A stretch of DNA of 64,000 bases from Siphonodentalium dalli (GCA_032622095.1 CP136061.1:36833797-36897796); one strand, 5' to 3'; positions 11,817 to 23,830 are shown, counted from the first letter of the stretch. Translations and numbers: made by a program. Notes: generated by a model not told the origin, from the sequence alone.

Positions 11817-13304
11817 TGGAAGGGGAATAACTCTTAGCTTGAATTATATTGCATAACGAGACGGGAAAATGTTTCTATGATTTCAGAAATTTTCTATTAC
11901 TCTATGGACATCTTCTGAGACACAGACGTTCCATATGGTATGAATTATAGTATTTTAATCATATTTTATGTCATAGATTGTTATTAAAACCGTATATCAA
12001 GGTACTCTCAAAAAATAATAATCAGTGACTCGAAAATTAAATGGAACTTTAAAGGTGCATGTGTATCCTAGAATGTCAGTCGGTGTCCATAACAATAACA
12101 ATAGTATATGTGTCATGTTGACGGAAGTACATGTACATATTTTCGAATGTTCTGTAAACAAGTGCACGTATTGGGATATAAATGTAGCTTTTGTAAACTC
12201 GAATAGCTGTACGCACCGACCGACTACGCAATTCGGAATGTGGTTCTAAATTATAGTCTTCTATTGCGTATATAGCTTTCGATCGCGCAAATAACCTCCA
12301 GTTTTGACAAGAAAACCATAGTCATAAATGGTAACGCGCTCAAGATCATATCTTATATAGCCTTGATTGTAATTATAGAATCTTTTTCATTTCTGTTATT
12401 TGTAATTGTGATAGCTTATCACAAAACAAAAATCAACATTATTGACATAATGTAAACGCCAAAAAAAACGAAAATGAAATTCTCAACTACACCTTTTACC
12501 AGACTCGGCCTCGGGTCGCACTACAGCTCGGCTCGGGGTCGCACTACAACTTTTAATGTGTCCAAATAATGAACATTCTATAAATAGAACCCCAAGCGAT
12601 ATGGCAGCGCCCAGGCGAAACAATAATGTGTACATTAGTATACACGCGGCGCGCGTAATTAACGGAATGACATGCCACCTTCTCGGTGTACATAGTATAG
12701 GCGGCAATGTCACTAAGGAAGCAGGTAAAGTTTCGTATCTATAAGTGTTTCGTGCATTTCCAGCCTACAATCTATTTTCTCCCTTGTATCATGAGACAGG
12801 AATGTAATTACGAAATTACTAGGTTAATTTATTTTATAGGAGTTTGGCGGTAAGGAGCCTAAAGTTACACTTCATAATTCTCATTTCTATCACATTACGG
12901 TCCAGTGAGTTCCGATGATATATTAATAGTTATAATTCACAGCGCTCCAGATCCCTAAAGCATCTCAGACAGGTTCAGACATATATGGGACATCCCGCTG
13001 GCAGCAAAAAACTATTTTCTATTTTAATTTGGACACATGAAGCTGACAGTAACCATTTGGGTTGATTGGTCGGGAATTGATCGACCCCTTCGTTCCGACA
13101 TGTCTGTTCGCTGTCTCCGCACCCCCCCTAAATCATCACGTCGCGGACAGCGCGCCAATATAACGTTACAGGCGCCTCATTTACTGTATATCCGTTATTG
13201 TACGCGAGGGAAATTGGCCGAGCGTTGACTCAAACCCTGAACAAATAGTCGCCACGGTACATCGTAAAGATTATAATGTGTAAACAGAGTCATATAGATT
13301 CTGG
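11817..13304. other. Unassigned stretch
   Basis: No gene recognised. Around 12500-12550 a short GC-richer block repeats CTCGG.TCG.GGTCGCACTACA twice. A short C run is at 13122-13128. Confidence 0.35.
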
Positions 13305-13400
13305 TCGGGCTTCGGTGGCTCACTCGGTAAGGTGCATAGCCATTCATCGATGTATGAAGGTGATTCGTTTTATAATTTGTGATCGGGGCCAAGGGATCTT
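13305..13400 (+). repeat. Degenerate tRNA-like SINE head
   Basis: GGCTTCGGTGGCTCACTCGG resembles a box A region and is followed about 40 bp on by a poor box B. It is probably a decayed SINE fragment rather than a tRNA. Confidence 0.35.
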
Positions 13401-13799
13401 CCCCGATTTGATATAAACAGTATTTATTCCATATAATTCAAAATGTATTGTACACAATATTATGGATGAATATTGGTTATTGGAGGGGGTCCGACAACGA
13501 TCAAGCACACAGCTTATACGGGGGTCGTTTCCGGTCACGTGTGAATAAGCCCACAACGTAGATCGTTGTCGGTAATATCATAAATGTATATATGTTTTAC
13601 TAAGCTACTCACAGTGTGTACTGGATCGATAGATATATCAAAATGAGATTTATTTTTCATATGGAGTAATAGAAAGAAATTGATTGAAAATAGATTTAGT
13701 ATAGAAAAGAGTGTGATGTAAAATATCAATGGATGAGTCTGATATGCAGTATAGGAAGTAGAGATGGGGGGTCTAAATAATAAGCTATTGCTATGAATT
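13401..13799. other. Unassigned AT-rich stretch
   Basis: No supported gene, RNA or repeat boundary. Confidence 0.3.
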
Positions 13800-14248
13800 A
13801 TACACTTATTTTGTGTTCTGATCTAGTATTCTTGCATCCGAGCCGACACCACAGTCATTTAGATTTGTGTGAATATGTATGTTCAAAGTAATAAATACTA
13901 AGAGTAATGTTAAAGTGATGTGAAACACTCCGGTATGTTGATCAAATATAAATGGAGAATAATCTTGCTCAAAGTAGTAATTTTTACAAATATTATATCC
14001 AAATTGACAACACACACCGTCATTCTTATATATAAATTAATTGCAGTGGCTTTCGATAGCGTAATCGTTTTCGTTAGTTTATCGCCGATAGATGCGTCCC
14101 GAATCGCGTAGTAAATGTTTACTTTTGAGCGTAGTTCAGACGATGTTTTCCATGAAATGGTACGGTCGATTTGATTCAGATTTTCGGCGATGTTAGTAGA
14201 CTGGTACATTCTTCCAGTTGACATAGCCCCTGGATACTAACTGATAAG
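13800..14248 (+). repeat. Dispersed repeat P, copy with tandem array
   Basis: From about 13913 it aligns over roughly 340 bp with 20020-20360. Shared blocks include AGTGATGTGAAACA, AATGGAGAATA, GCTCAAAGT, TATGGTCGATT-like sequence and GATGTTAGTAGA. It runs directly into the 35-bp tandem array. Non-autonomous elements with 3' tandem arrays are known in bivalves ('pearl'/Helentron-associated), but no Helitron terminus was confirmed here. Confidence 0.6.
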
Positions 14249-15062
14249 TTTCAAACACCCGAACAATTACATAATATGTCTTTAAACAAACACCCGAACA
14301 ATTACATGATATGTCATTAAACAAACACCCGAACAAGTACATAATATGTCTTTAAACAAACACCCGAACAATTACATAATATGTCTTTAAACAAACACCC
14401 GAACAATTACATAATATGTCTTTAAACAAACACCCGAACAATTACATAATATGTCTTTAAACAAACACCCGAACAATTACATAATATGTCTTTAAACAAA
14501 CACCCGAACAATTACATAATATGTCTTTAAACAAACACCCGAACAATTACATAATATGTCTTTAAACAAACACCCGAACAATTACATAATATGTCTTTAA
14601 ACAAACACCCGAACAATTACATAATATGTCTTTAAACAAACACCCGAACAATTACATAATATGTCTTTAAACAAACACCCGAACAATTACATAATATGTC
14701 TTTAAACAAACACCCGAACAATTACATAATATGTCTTTAAACAAACACCCGAACAATTACATAATATGTCTTTAAACAAACACCCGAACAAGTACATAAT
14801 ATGTCTTTAAACAAACACCCGAACAAGTACATAATATGTCTTTAAACAAACACCCGAACAAGTACATAATATGTCATTAAACAAACACCGGAACAAGTAC
14901 ATAATATGTCTTTAAACAAACACCCGAACAAGTACATAATATGTCTGTAAACAAACACCCGCACAAGTACATAATATGTCTTTAAACAAACACCCGAACA
15001 AGTACATAATATGTCTTTAATGAGTAGTTATCCCTTAGTAACAAGTACATAATATGTCTTTA
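14249..15062 (+). repeat. 35-bp minisatellite, about 22 units
   Basis: The unit contains AAACACCCGAACAATTACAT and ATAATATGTCTTTA and repeats with period 35 from 14249 to about 15019. One further partial unit lies at 15037-15062, after a 20-bp interruption. Central units are essentially identical. Units near both ends carry AAGTAC in place of AATTAC and other changes. There are no variable spacers, so this is not a CRISPR array. Confidence 0.95.
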
Positions 15063-15205
15063 AGTATAATTGGTTAAGCGCTATGTAAAACTGTCATTAT
15101 TATTATTTTGAGTTGGACTAAAACCGAAAAAATATAGAAATAAATATATAGAAATAAAACACCGAATGAGAGTGAGAGTGCTCGATTGGAGTCAGACACA
15201 TTTAA

Positions 15206-15698
15206 AGGTACGGTTGGCCTTGGCGGTGGGTATCCTGTGAAAATATTTCCACCCGTCAAAAACCGCCACAAACAGAAAGAACATCAAAATGTAGACAGAC
15301 TTTGTCCGTATACAAATAAGAAATATCGCATAAACAGTATGTTATTGTCATATGTTTGACCATTGTTATGTAAACAAAAGCATAAAAAGTTACTTTTCTG
15401 GCGTTTGTTTATATTATGATGATAAACATAAAGAGCGTTCTTTGTTGGTGAATTCCTGATAGGGAGCTAATAAAGAGCGTTTATGCCACGTGGCTGTGAT
15501 TAGCCAGTAGCATTGTGCTGTGTTCTGTAACACAATCAGGATCTTGCTTAGGTAAAATATAGTAGGTCTTTATGATAACATGCTGTTTACGCGATGGTCA
15601 TGGTATATATGGACGAAACTGTATGCGTTTTAATGTTTTTCTGTTTACGGTGTTTGGAACAAATATGAATATTTTCGACAATTAAGGCCAACCGTGCC
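15206..15698 (+). mobile_element. TTAA-flanked MITE, family F copy 1
   Basis: TTAA at 15202-15205 and 15699-15702 flank terminal repeats AGGTACGGTTGGCCTT and AAGGCCAACCGTGCCT. The interior is shared with 21851-22351, 41946-42439 and 63572-64000 and includes two AATAAAGAGCGTT-type words. It is non-coding. The TTAA target suggests piggyBac-type mobilisation. Confidence 0.85.
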
Positions 15699-15794
15699 TT
15701 TAAGAGGCTGGCCATTCTGCAAACACATATAAAACACATGCATATCACAGAAAACAGAAACACGTTCCTCAGCTAATTTGTGTCAGACAATTAA

Positions 15795-16125
15795 AGGGAC
15801 ACTGTGCACTAAATCCGGCCATGTATCGGACCAACTCCTTTTATACTCATCAGAATATATGCAACAAATGAATGAATTTGATCCATGGATTAGTGCAAAA
15901 TACACTCATGTGCTCCGTGAATGATGCAAACAACATATTAATTATAATGAAAATGAATTTATGGCTCGTCATAAATTCATTTTCAATATAATTACCATGT
16001 TGTTTGCATTGTTCATAGAGATCGTGAGTGTCTTTTTCACTAATTCATACATTTGTTGCATATATTCTGTTGAGTATAAAAGGAGATGGTCCCATAAATG
16101 GTCGGATCTAGTGCACAGTATCCCT
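15795..16125. mobile_element. TTAA-flanked foldback MITE, family G
   Basis: TTAA at 15791-15794 and 16126-16129 enclose ends AGGGACACTGTGCACTA and TAGTGCACAGTATCCCT. The arms continue inward for about 160 bp each (CTCCTTTTATACTCA.CAGAA, ATATGCAACAAATG, ATGAATTTAT), so nearly the whole element is one long palindrome. A partial relative is at 59550-59675. Confidence 0.85.
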
Positions 16126-16129
16126 TTAA

Positions 16130-16559
16130 TTTTTATTCCCCGATACTAAAAACACCCACTGCTTGCCTGATAATTTAGCCGTATATAACCACATACTAAG
16201 TCTCGACGTCTCCATGTCTCTATCCTCCTCATTAAAGCGGGATTGATGGCAACATTGAGGATACTAACTTTCCACACAAATAAATCAACAAGGAACATGG
16301 AACATTGTCTCGTGGGCGCCCGATAAAACATATGTCAATCTACCTTGTGATTAAGTATTGATTCCGATACCCACTAGCCTCATTAACATCGACATCCTGA
16401 GCGCTTGATTACTTCCTAATAATTAATCCCTAGCAGCCTATTGTGCTCAGCATACACCTGTATATAGTCTTAGAACATGCCGACAATGTACAGATTATTT
16501 CCTGATAGTTTATCATGGTTCGTCAGCTGTCTACAGGATGTTTTCTCTGGCGATGTTTC
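16130..16559. other. Unassigned stretch
   Basis: Nothing recognised. Confidence 0.3.
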
Positions 16560-16563
16560 TTAA

Positions 16564-16790
16564 CCCTTTCACGGCGGGAGCTACGCTAGTGCAGTATTAA
16601 AAATCCTGTGCCAGTGCATTCTTTTATATATGCGAGTTTCCTTTAAGGAGCCTCGCATATATAATAGAATGCACTGGCTTACACGGTCAAGGTAAATAGT
16701 GTTAGGCCAATGAATTCTATGAAAATGCATTGGCACAGGGTTTTCGCACAATTTCAGGAAGCTCCAGACAAGGAAAGGTTAACAGTAAAT
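16564..16790 (+). mobile_element. Hairpin-bearing MITE, family E
   Basis: Starts after TTAA (16560-16563) with CCCTTTCACGGCGGGAGC. It carries one diverged but full-length hairpin (16611-16677, CCAGTGCATTC type), and then CCAATGAATTC..ATGCATTGGCACAGGGTTTTCG, in which the second hairpin has shrunk to under 35 bp. The right flank TTTCAGGAAGCTCCAG recurs inverted at 53600. The right terminus was not found. Confidence 0.6.
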
Positions 16791-18384
16791 GATGACGAAA
16801 AGCAATATGTCCGCTTCGTCATATTCAGTTTAACCCTTTCAATAATGAATGGATTCTCCCATTCAGTTACAAAAGTATTGGAATGTTGTAGTATGTATCT
16901 GGAGAGATGTTAAGGACGACAGTCTGACGAAATTACAATAATGTCAGAATCCACCAATAAACAGCTGTGTTTATAGGCCCCCAGACGTCCCTTGTCAAAC
17001 CATTAGTCGAGTTTTGATAATAAACAAAAACGCGACTAAAAATAGTGGCTATTATCTGAATGAAAGGTGATTTAACTAAATCGAACTTCTTAACATATGA
17101 TTTGTTTCTAACCAATTCGTCGTCTCGAGTTTCAACACAGGGTTTAATGGCGAAATTGAAATGATCCTTTAGACGTTCTGCCACATCTGATGTCGATTGG
17201 TTGCTACTTTCTGAATGAAACATATGGGCTCAATTGATATGTCAGTATACGTATATATTGATTTGGGCATGTGTTAATAACATAGCATAATGCAACCACT
17301 GTCTTATAGGTAAAGTCTCTCTGAAAGTGGAACAGAAACATCAACGAATGTGTGTCTCTGTGGTGTCGTGATGTGAGCTTATGCTTAAATTGATGTAAAC
17401 ACCAAATAAATAAATGCACATACACAAACAAGGCAAAAAGAACCATATCACCTTACAAGTGGTACGAAGTTTGAACGGTACGATTTTCTCACAAACGGAC
17501 TAGTGGTCGTCAATTCGTTTGGACAGTCCGAAAAAATACGACAATTAGCTATTCGTAAGGTATCTATTATCTGGATACTTGTCCCAGAAATTTATTCATT
17601 TTATTCTATAGTCAGCGGGTGTTTTGAGTTGACGCCCCGTCTCGACATAGATTGTTACACGATGTGTGTTAAATGTTACCCAATCCATAATTTGTTAATT
17701 AAGTGTGGTTACGTCGCGTATACGAAAATTCATAACTTAATTTATTACTGCAATCATAAACTAATTCATATTGAAAACTAAATTTGTTTTTTATGATAAA
17801 ACGTTTCCAGCAGACATCTTCGACTCAAGCTATTTAATTTTAAATATATAATTATCGATATTAGATCGCTGTTGTTATCGGGAATTTATTGAAATTGGGG
17901 CACAATCTCCCATTAATTTGAGGCTTGACGATTACGAGTCGCTTTTCTCAAACCGCAAATGTAACCCGCGCATCAATATAAGTATTACGCTGAGCATTCT
18001 TGCTGAACATTTGCCGTCATTCATGTAGCGCAAAAAAAGGGTTCAACATTTTTCGATGCTGATAACCCCAATAACATATTATAACACCAAACAAATGCTC
18101 TCCAAGTATGAAGATGTGAACAGTTTGGGTGGTTGCCAAATGAGACACACTCGTGAAATGTGAGACATGTCTTCTTATTAGCGAAGAACAGTCCCTTCCT
18201 GTCCGGAAAGATTATGACCTGCGGAAGTCTCGAGTTGTGGATCTAATGTATAGTATTCGTTCCGGGAGATGACATTACTAATAATTAAGGGCCGATCCGA
18301 CCTTCTCTTGTAACAGGTGGCACTAACCCTTTGTTTACTAAATTAGTCTAAATACTCATAGATGATTCGTTCATCTGGGACATG
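16791..18384. other. Unassigned stretch
   Basis: Reading frames up to about 95 codons occur on both strands without recognisable domains. No element boundary found. Confidence 0.3.
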
Positions 18385-18434
18385 TTCAGATAATAAGTTC
18401 AATAAACGTTTGCTTGACTTATTATCTGAACATT
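18385..18434. repeat. Short inverted repeat
   Basis: TGTTCAGATAATAAGT faces ACTTATTATCTGAACA across a short loop. The same word opens the window at about 19-35. Confidence 0.6.
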
Positions 18435-18555
18435 TCCCTCAAATAAACAAGAGTTATCTGCTCTTATATTATCTGTCGTCTTCTTATTTTTTTCTGAATA
18501 CCCCTACATATGAATAATAAACTATACATATGTATACTTTTATTATATACTTATA

Positions 18556-18862
18556 TACTTTAACCCATGAATTATAAGGTTTTAGCAGTGAGATATAAAT
18601 GATATCCCACTAGTGAGTGATATCAGCTTGAAATTTCTGATGTATTGACATTCATTGGGGCCATAGGCAAGTAAAAAATAAAGTATATAATAAACAGAAT
18701 ATCCACACTTTTTCAGTGGATATGGGTTTAATCTCATTCGTGATGACAAAACATTTGAATTTCCACTCGTGGCTAAAGCCACTCGTGGAAATTCAATGTT
18801 TTGCCATCACTCATGAGATATAACCCATATCCACTGAAAATGTGTGGATATCCTCTATTTAT
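18556..18862 (-). mobile_element. Foldback element, family J copy 1
   Basis: A 155-bp palindrome (18699-18854) has arms built on GAATTTCCACTCGTGGCT and ATATCCACACTTTTTCAGTG. It is followed outward by a shared single-copy arm (TGAATTATAAGGTTTTAGCA, GATATCCCACTAGTGAG). The same structure in reverse lies at 61195-61505. It is non-coding; class unknown. Confidence 0.75.
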
Positions 18863-20019
18863 TACTGAGTGGGAGAATGCGTTTAGTATAGAAATGGTTA
18901 ACCAACCAGTTGACGTTGGGGACACATTTGACTAGAACGCGACGACACGTCGAACTTGATAGCCACATTGTTGTTTGGGGCACCAATTTTAACATATCCC
19001 ACCAATGAAAACGAATCATTCTGTTATTATATTACCCGTTTGTCTGTATGTCGTCTGCGTTTATTATCCGAACACCCCAAATGAATCATATACATTCAGT
19101 ATATTGAAATGGTTCATCGCTCCCCTGGGTGTACGTGTATCTCGGTGAATTTGTCCAGTTAGGAGCGATAGTGTGCTGACCATCGATTTCTTACTGGTCA
19201 CAAGGTAGCGGTCTAACCACAGGGCGTAGGGTCCTAACAGATTATTATCGGGACGACGACCGGGATTGCGGTATATAGGTCTCTCTCGTGGGCATTGGGT
19301 TGTGAACTCAGATCGCTTCTCCGCGATAGATCGATTTCGGCTGAATGTCACAGTCTGCTTCGGGCTAAAGGAATGTCCATTCATGGCCACAGCAATCTCT
19401 ACTTTATGAACTAATATTTTCAGTTGAATGTGTCCAGATAGCCATAAACCTGGCTCTGGATACTTAGGTGAGATTCCACCATTGGCATTAAGCCATTACA
19501 GAACCAATTGATTATCGGACCAATGCAAGAGTGCAAAGCAATTGCCCACAACGCATGTACTTGAACGCGGTATGATTAAGAGCGACCCGACACAGACACG
19601 TTGAAGAACTGACATCAAGTATAAGTCATTGACGCCTCTCGCATGATGCTCAAACCGCGTGGCAGGATGTTGCTCCATCGGGATTTTATTTAGTGAAATT
19701 ACTGCAATTACGCGTTGTTCTCATTTTTCTCGCCTTGGGTCGTGATCAGACTGATTTGACATTCATCTAAGTATTTAATACTTTTAGATACCACAGGCGG
19801 TGTATTCCATTCATTGCAGGCAATTTACAAACTCATTGAGAAACACGGTTTTGTTCGTTAGACGGACATGGCTCGTTCGATTATGTTTTCATAATTTGTG
19901 AGATGTTTCTCAAAACATACCTACGCGGAAGATATCTTATATTCGTCGATATACACATGTAGCGCTGAAAATGCGTGTTTTAAAAAAAATATTTTTCAAT
20001 AAATTTGAGATCATTTCGT
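18863..20019. other. Unassigned stretch
   Basis: A 108-codon minus frame at 19064-19390 has no recognised motif. No other feature seen. Confidence 0.3.
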
Positions 20020-20397
20020 TTAAAGTGATGTGAAACAATAACGTAGGGTAATCCAATAGAAATGGAGAATATTCATGCTCAAAGTTGTTCTTTTTAAGAA
20101 TATTAATCCAAATTACCAACACGCATCGTCATTCTGATATATTAATTTAATGCCCTGACTCTGGATGGCGAAATCATTTGTGTTAGTTTGTTGACAATTG
20201 TTGCGTCCCATATTCAGATGTAAATATTTACAATTGAGCGTTGTTTTGACAACGTTTTCTCTTGAATGGTATGGTCGATTTCTTTGAAATTTTCGACGAT
20301 GTTAGTAGAATGCTACATTCTCCAGGTTGGCATAACGCCTGAATACCAACTTATCAGCTTCACGAACTCGAATAAGTCCATAATATGTCTTTAAGTT
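20020..20397 (+). repeat. Dispersed repeat P, copy without array
   Basis: Aligns with 13913-14290. It ends in a single sequence like the minisatellite unit (CGAATAAGTCCATAATATGTCTTTAA split over about 20370-20394). This copy shows the state before amplification. Confidence 0.6.
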
Positions 20398-20510
20398 CCG
20401 GTTCACTTTTTTGTCAGCGGTCACTTCAAAATTGCAACTGTAAACCATGGGGAGAAAATCTAGAGCTGTCGTCGCTCTGAAACGTGTAAGATACCCAGGC
20501 AATTCTTTAA

Positions 20511-20738
20511 CCCTTTACACAACAGAAGGGCCCTGTGCCAATGCATATGTGCCTATGGTCGACTCGCATATATCAGAGAATGCATTGGCACAGGGCATAA
20601 CTGTAACTATCACAATGTGGTCAAGGAGCCGGTTCCAATGATATCCATATTTGTATGGTTCTATTGAGACAGACCGAAGATATTTTAGGCTATTGAAGCT
20701 TTATTTAGCCGGTTTTGGTTGGTTTGTTGGGTAAAGGG
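20511..20738 (+). mobile_element. TTAA-flanked MITE, family A copy 3, hairpins deleted
   Basis: TTAA at 20507-20510 and 20739-20742 with CCCTTTACACAACAG and its inverse at the ends. The two hairpins and spacer are reduced to one asymmetric remnant (20538-20587) lacking most of one arm, consistent with loss by slippage between palindromes. The right half is intact. Confidence 0.85.
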
Positions 20739-20744
20739 TTAAGG

Positions 20745-21060
20745 ATTGGCCATTTATAAATGGACAATCCGTACCTAAATTTTCATTAATTAATGGTCAA
20801 TCCGACCACGCGTGGCACGCGTGGTCGATTGTCCATTTAGAAAGAACCATTAACACTAATCATTTAATTTAATTTGTATTAACTAAATAACGGAGATATT
20901 TGAAGAAGTGTTTTTGACGAAATAACGGAGATATTTGAAGAATTTTTTTTTGACGAAATAACGGAAATATTTGAAGAAGTTTTTTTAAAGAGCATATGAT
21001 ATGCTACTTATAATCCGAAATATTTGAAGAAGTGTTTTTAAAGAGCGTTGCAATTAACGC
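20745..21060. repeat. Short palindrome and about 45-bp tandem repeats
   Basis: ACCACGCGTGGCACGCGTGGT (20813-20833) is a 21-bp perfect palindrome, and TGGACAATCC/GATTGTCCAT flank it. From 20885 there are three to four imperfect copies of AAATAACGGAGATATTTGAA followed by GAAGTGTTTTT. Confidence 0.7.
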
Positions 21061-21085
21061 TAATCAAGAAGTGTTTTAAAGAGCC

Positions 21086-21410
21086 TTCCAGTGGAAATGT
21101 CCGAGTCTCGCCACAAAATCCATGCGTTTCCATTCCTGCTATTCTTGCGTGTTCTGACGATCACCCCTCACTCATCGTCGTTTCCATTCATGCGATACTC
21201 GCGTGTTCTGACGATCACCCCTCACCCATCGTCGCTTCCTGTGGAAATGTCCGAGTCTCGCCACAAAATCCATGCGTTTCCATTCCTGCGGTACTTGCGC
21301 GTTCCGACGATCACCCCTCACCCATCGTCGTTTCCATTCCTGCGATACTCGCGTGTTCTGACGATCACCCCTCACCCATCGTCGCTTCCAGTGGAAATGT
21401 CGTGTTAATA
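21086..21410. repeat. 150-bp tandem duplication with 54-bp subunits
   Basis: GTGGAAATGTCCGAGTCTCG recurs at 21091 and 21241 (period 150), with a third start at 21391. Each unit holds two 54-bp subunits beginning TTTCCATTC. The period and subunits are multiples of three, which keeps several frames on both strands open. I do not treat them as genes. Confidence 0.9.
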
Positions 21411-21850
21411 AGCCCTTCCTTTGTCCGGATCCGACGCCGTGTGGTGAGTATATCCCCGTTAATTTCCGGAGTTCGCCCAGACGTGACGACGGCCAACTTA
21501 TGCAACATGATCAATAACCCGATCGAAACCGGATGTCTATATTATTCTTGGACACGCGTTGATGTTCTTGGAGCGGCATCGAACCACAAAAATGCTAGAT
21601 GTGACGTAGTCTGTCTGCACCGGATCACACACGGAGTTATTTTATCACACAGGGAGTTATTTTCCGCGACAGAAGTCATCAGTAAGACATACTAACCAGA
21701 CAAGTGGGTTGACCCCGTCAGTTAGCGTGCAGCTATAGCGTTTCCAGTTCAAGGACAATTAACGCGGTTTCAAATTATTGTCCAAATGCCAGTCTGCCCG
21801 AGACAGTGATGTAACGACATGCGTTTGCGAGTTAAATCGTTAGCGCTTAA

Positions 21851-22351
21851 AGACACCGGCGGCGTTGGCGGTGGGTATGCTGTCAAAAACCGCCATAAAC
21901 AGAAAGAATAGTAAAATATAGACAGACTGTTCTTATACCAATCAGAAATATGGCATAAATAGTATGTTATTGTCAATTTTGTTTCCTTTGTTATGTAAAC
22001 AACAGAAAAAACGTTACGTTACCTGGCTTTTGTTTAGATCCGGATATGGTAAACATAAAGAGCGTTATTTGTTACTGTTTTCCTGATATGGAAATAATAA
22101 AGAGCCTTTATGTCATTTGTGTGTGATTAATCAATATAACTGCGCTGTTTTGTGTAAACAGAAGCACAACTTCTGTAACACGAGCAGGCTCGTGTTTACG
22201 TACACGGTCGTACGTCTTGACGACAATATGTAATTTACGCGCTGATTATGTTGGGCATATGAACAAAACTATATATATATTAATATTGCTTCTAAAATGG
22301 CGATTTGAACAAATATGAATATTTCTGCAACGAACGCCGCCCGTGCCTTTA
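21851..22351 (+). mobile_element. TTAA-flanked MITE, family F copy 2
   Basis: TTAA at 21847-21850 and 22352-22355. Ends are AGACACCGGCGGCGTT and AACGCCGCCCGTGCCT. Interior matches the other F copies, with TGGTAAACATAAAGAGCGTT in the middle. Confidence 0.85.
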
Positions 22352-22588
22352 AATGGGAAATTACTCGCCTGAAACAACAATAATGGAAATTTCAAACCCG
22401 AAAATATGTTGAAATTGTTCCCGGATATATATATAGGAGATATAGCACAGTAGCAATGTTATATTTTATGGCTCCGAAACATGCCGAGCATTGCCCTTTG
22501 AACATGCTTGGGACTATACATGTACAACACACCAGGCGCCTATTGTTAGAAGCAAATTTCATTTTTGAGACAGTGCAAACAATTTTGG

Positions 22589-22685
22589 GATTGGGTGGGA
22601 TTCGAACCCCGGCCCATGACGGCGAGCGCGCCTTACGACTGAAAGTCCGACGTCAATACCACACGGCCACCGAATCGACCCCAAA
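22589..22685 (-). repeat. tRNA-like sequence, probable SINE head
   Basis: On the minus strand a box A-like TGGCCGTGTGG and a perfect box B GGTTCGAATCC lie about 60 bp apart, with a possible anticodon-like stem loop CGGACTTTCAGTCG. No clean cloverleaf with a paired acceptor stem and normal variable loop could be drawn. A tRNA-derived SINE or pseudogene is more likely than a tRNA gene. Confidence 0.6.
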
Positions 22686-22889
22686 AAGGAAGCTCAAATG
22701 GCCGGTGTATTCTGACGTCGCACTTAGGACACATGCACATTCCCGGATAGTTTCGTTTGACAACAAAATTTAGATAAATACATTATTTCCATACTTAACA
22801 GATTTCAAATTCTGAACTGCATTGGCATTCAGAGTCGGTAAGACATTCCCTACGGGTTGAACTATGTTCCTTTGGGGGGGTGCCCGTCA

Positions 22890-23424
22890 GTCAGTCTCTT
22901 TGAAACGCCGACGAAAATCCTATATCGGAATTACGTCACTGGAACTCTTTATCAAAATTAGGTTCTGTGTTGAAGGGATTCCCCCAATTTCATTGGAGCG
23001 TGGCGCAGACTGCGCGCGATTTCATTGGTTTATGGCATAGAAGATCACGTCAGAGATCAGAGGTCAATTACGTGTTGACAATTTTCCAATGCTTTGTCAA
23101 ACTCATCTATTGTTGGAAAACTGAATACAGGCGGTATGTCCATAATTCATTTTACTCATCGCAATATAGGAGACGTCATCTTCGAGTTTTATCAGTCAAC
23201 GATATTCATGACTGATTATTCTTTCGCATCTAGTTGTATTTATAACTATTTCTAAATACTACGATTCTCACAAACATTTACTACGCCAGGAATGCACTCC
23301 ATATTTGGAAACGGTTTATTACGTCATGTTGGGAATGCCGCGTCGTCGTAGAAATGAAATATTATGGACACTTCTAGAGACGTAATTCCGATAGAGGATT
23401 TTCGACGGCTTTTCAGAGAGACAG
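22890..23424. mobile_element. hAT-like MITE with about 45-bp terminal repeats
   Basis: The left end TCAGTCTCTTTGAAACGCCG and the inverse of the right end CTGTCTCTCTGAAAAGCCGT continue matching to GGAATTACGTC. CCCGTCA occurs immediately outside both ends (22883-22889 and 23425-23431), a 7-8 bp target duplication. Length of duplication and terminus fit hAT. No transposase inside. Confidence 0.65.
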
Positions 23425-23431
23425 CCCGTCA

Positions 23432-23830
23432 ATTTGTAATGTCGGTTTTGACTAAGCCAGCGACCTCGGGAATTGAGTTGTCAATCTGGCGATCAGTGGG
23501 GGTCCACATCGAAGGTTCTTTAAATTGATCTTTTAAACCTGTCGAATTGCGAAAGAAATCAGCCATAGCTGTTACTTCCCTAAATTGCATGCTTGCTGGA
23601 CAGCCGTTCATTTCCATGGCATATATAGAGTCTGGTAAAACCAATGTTCCATCCTCCGTCTCAACCACATGTGGTGTTTCTTTGAGATCGGGTGGGGTAG
23701 GAACAAAGGTTAGACCATACCTAAGTATTGATTTCTCACCAGCGCTCAGGGAAAGGTCGGGTACAAGATTGACTATCTCGGTGCCGAGACCGACTCTTTC
23801 CGCATGGCTTTTCAGAGAGACTGCCCGTCA
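23432..23830 (-). pseudogene. Penelope-like retroelement N-terminal fragment
   Basis: The minus strand is open through this interval. It encodes LSAGEKSILRYGLTFVPTPP, then, about 45 residues on, ADFFRNSTGLKDQFKEPSMW followed by TPTD. A 'LS..E..LL..GL.FVPTP' motif followed by 'STWTPP' is what I know from the N-terminal region of Penelope-like element reverse transcriptases. The reverse transcriptase core and GIY-YIG domain are absent. The lower-coordinate end stops where the hAT-like MITE begins, so that insertion or a rearrangement truncated it. At 23806-23830 there is a second copy of the MITE end (GGCTTTTCAGAGAGAC). Confidence 0.55.

Noticed and set aside
14249-15062. Regular 35-bp repeats considered as a CRISPR array
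   Set aside because: There are no spacers; units abut with identical sequence. The setting is a eukaryotic transposon-rich region without cas genes.
21048-21695. 215-codon plus-strand open frame
   Set aside because: Most of its length is the 150-bp tandem duplication, which also keeps other frames open.
22589-22685. Functional tRNA gene on the minus strand
   Set aside because: Box B is perfect but no consistent acceptor stem or normal cloverleaf could be drawn; a SINE head is more likely.
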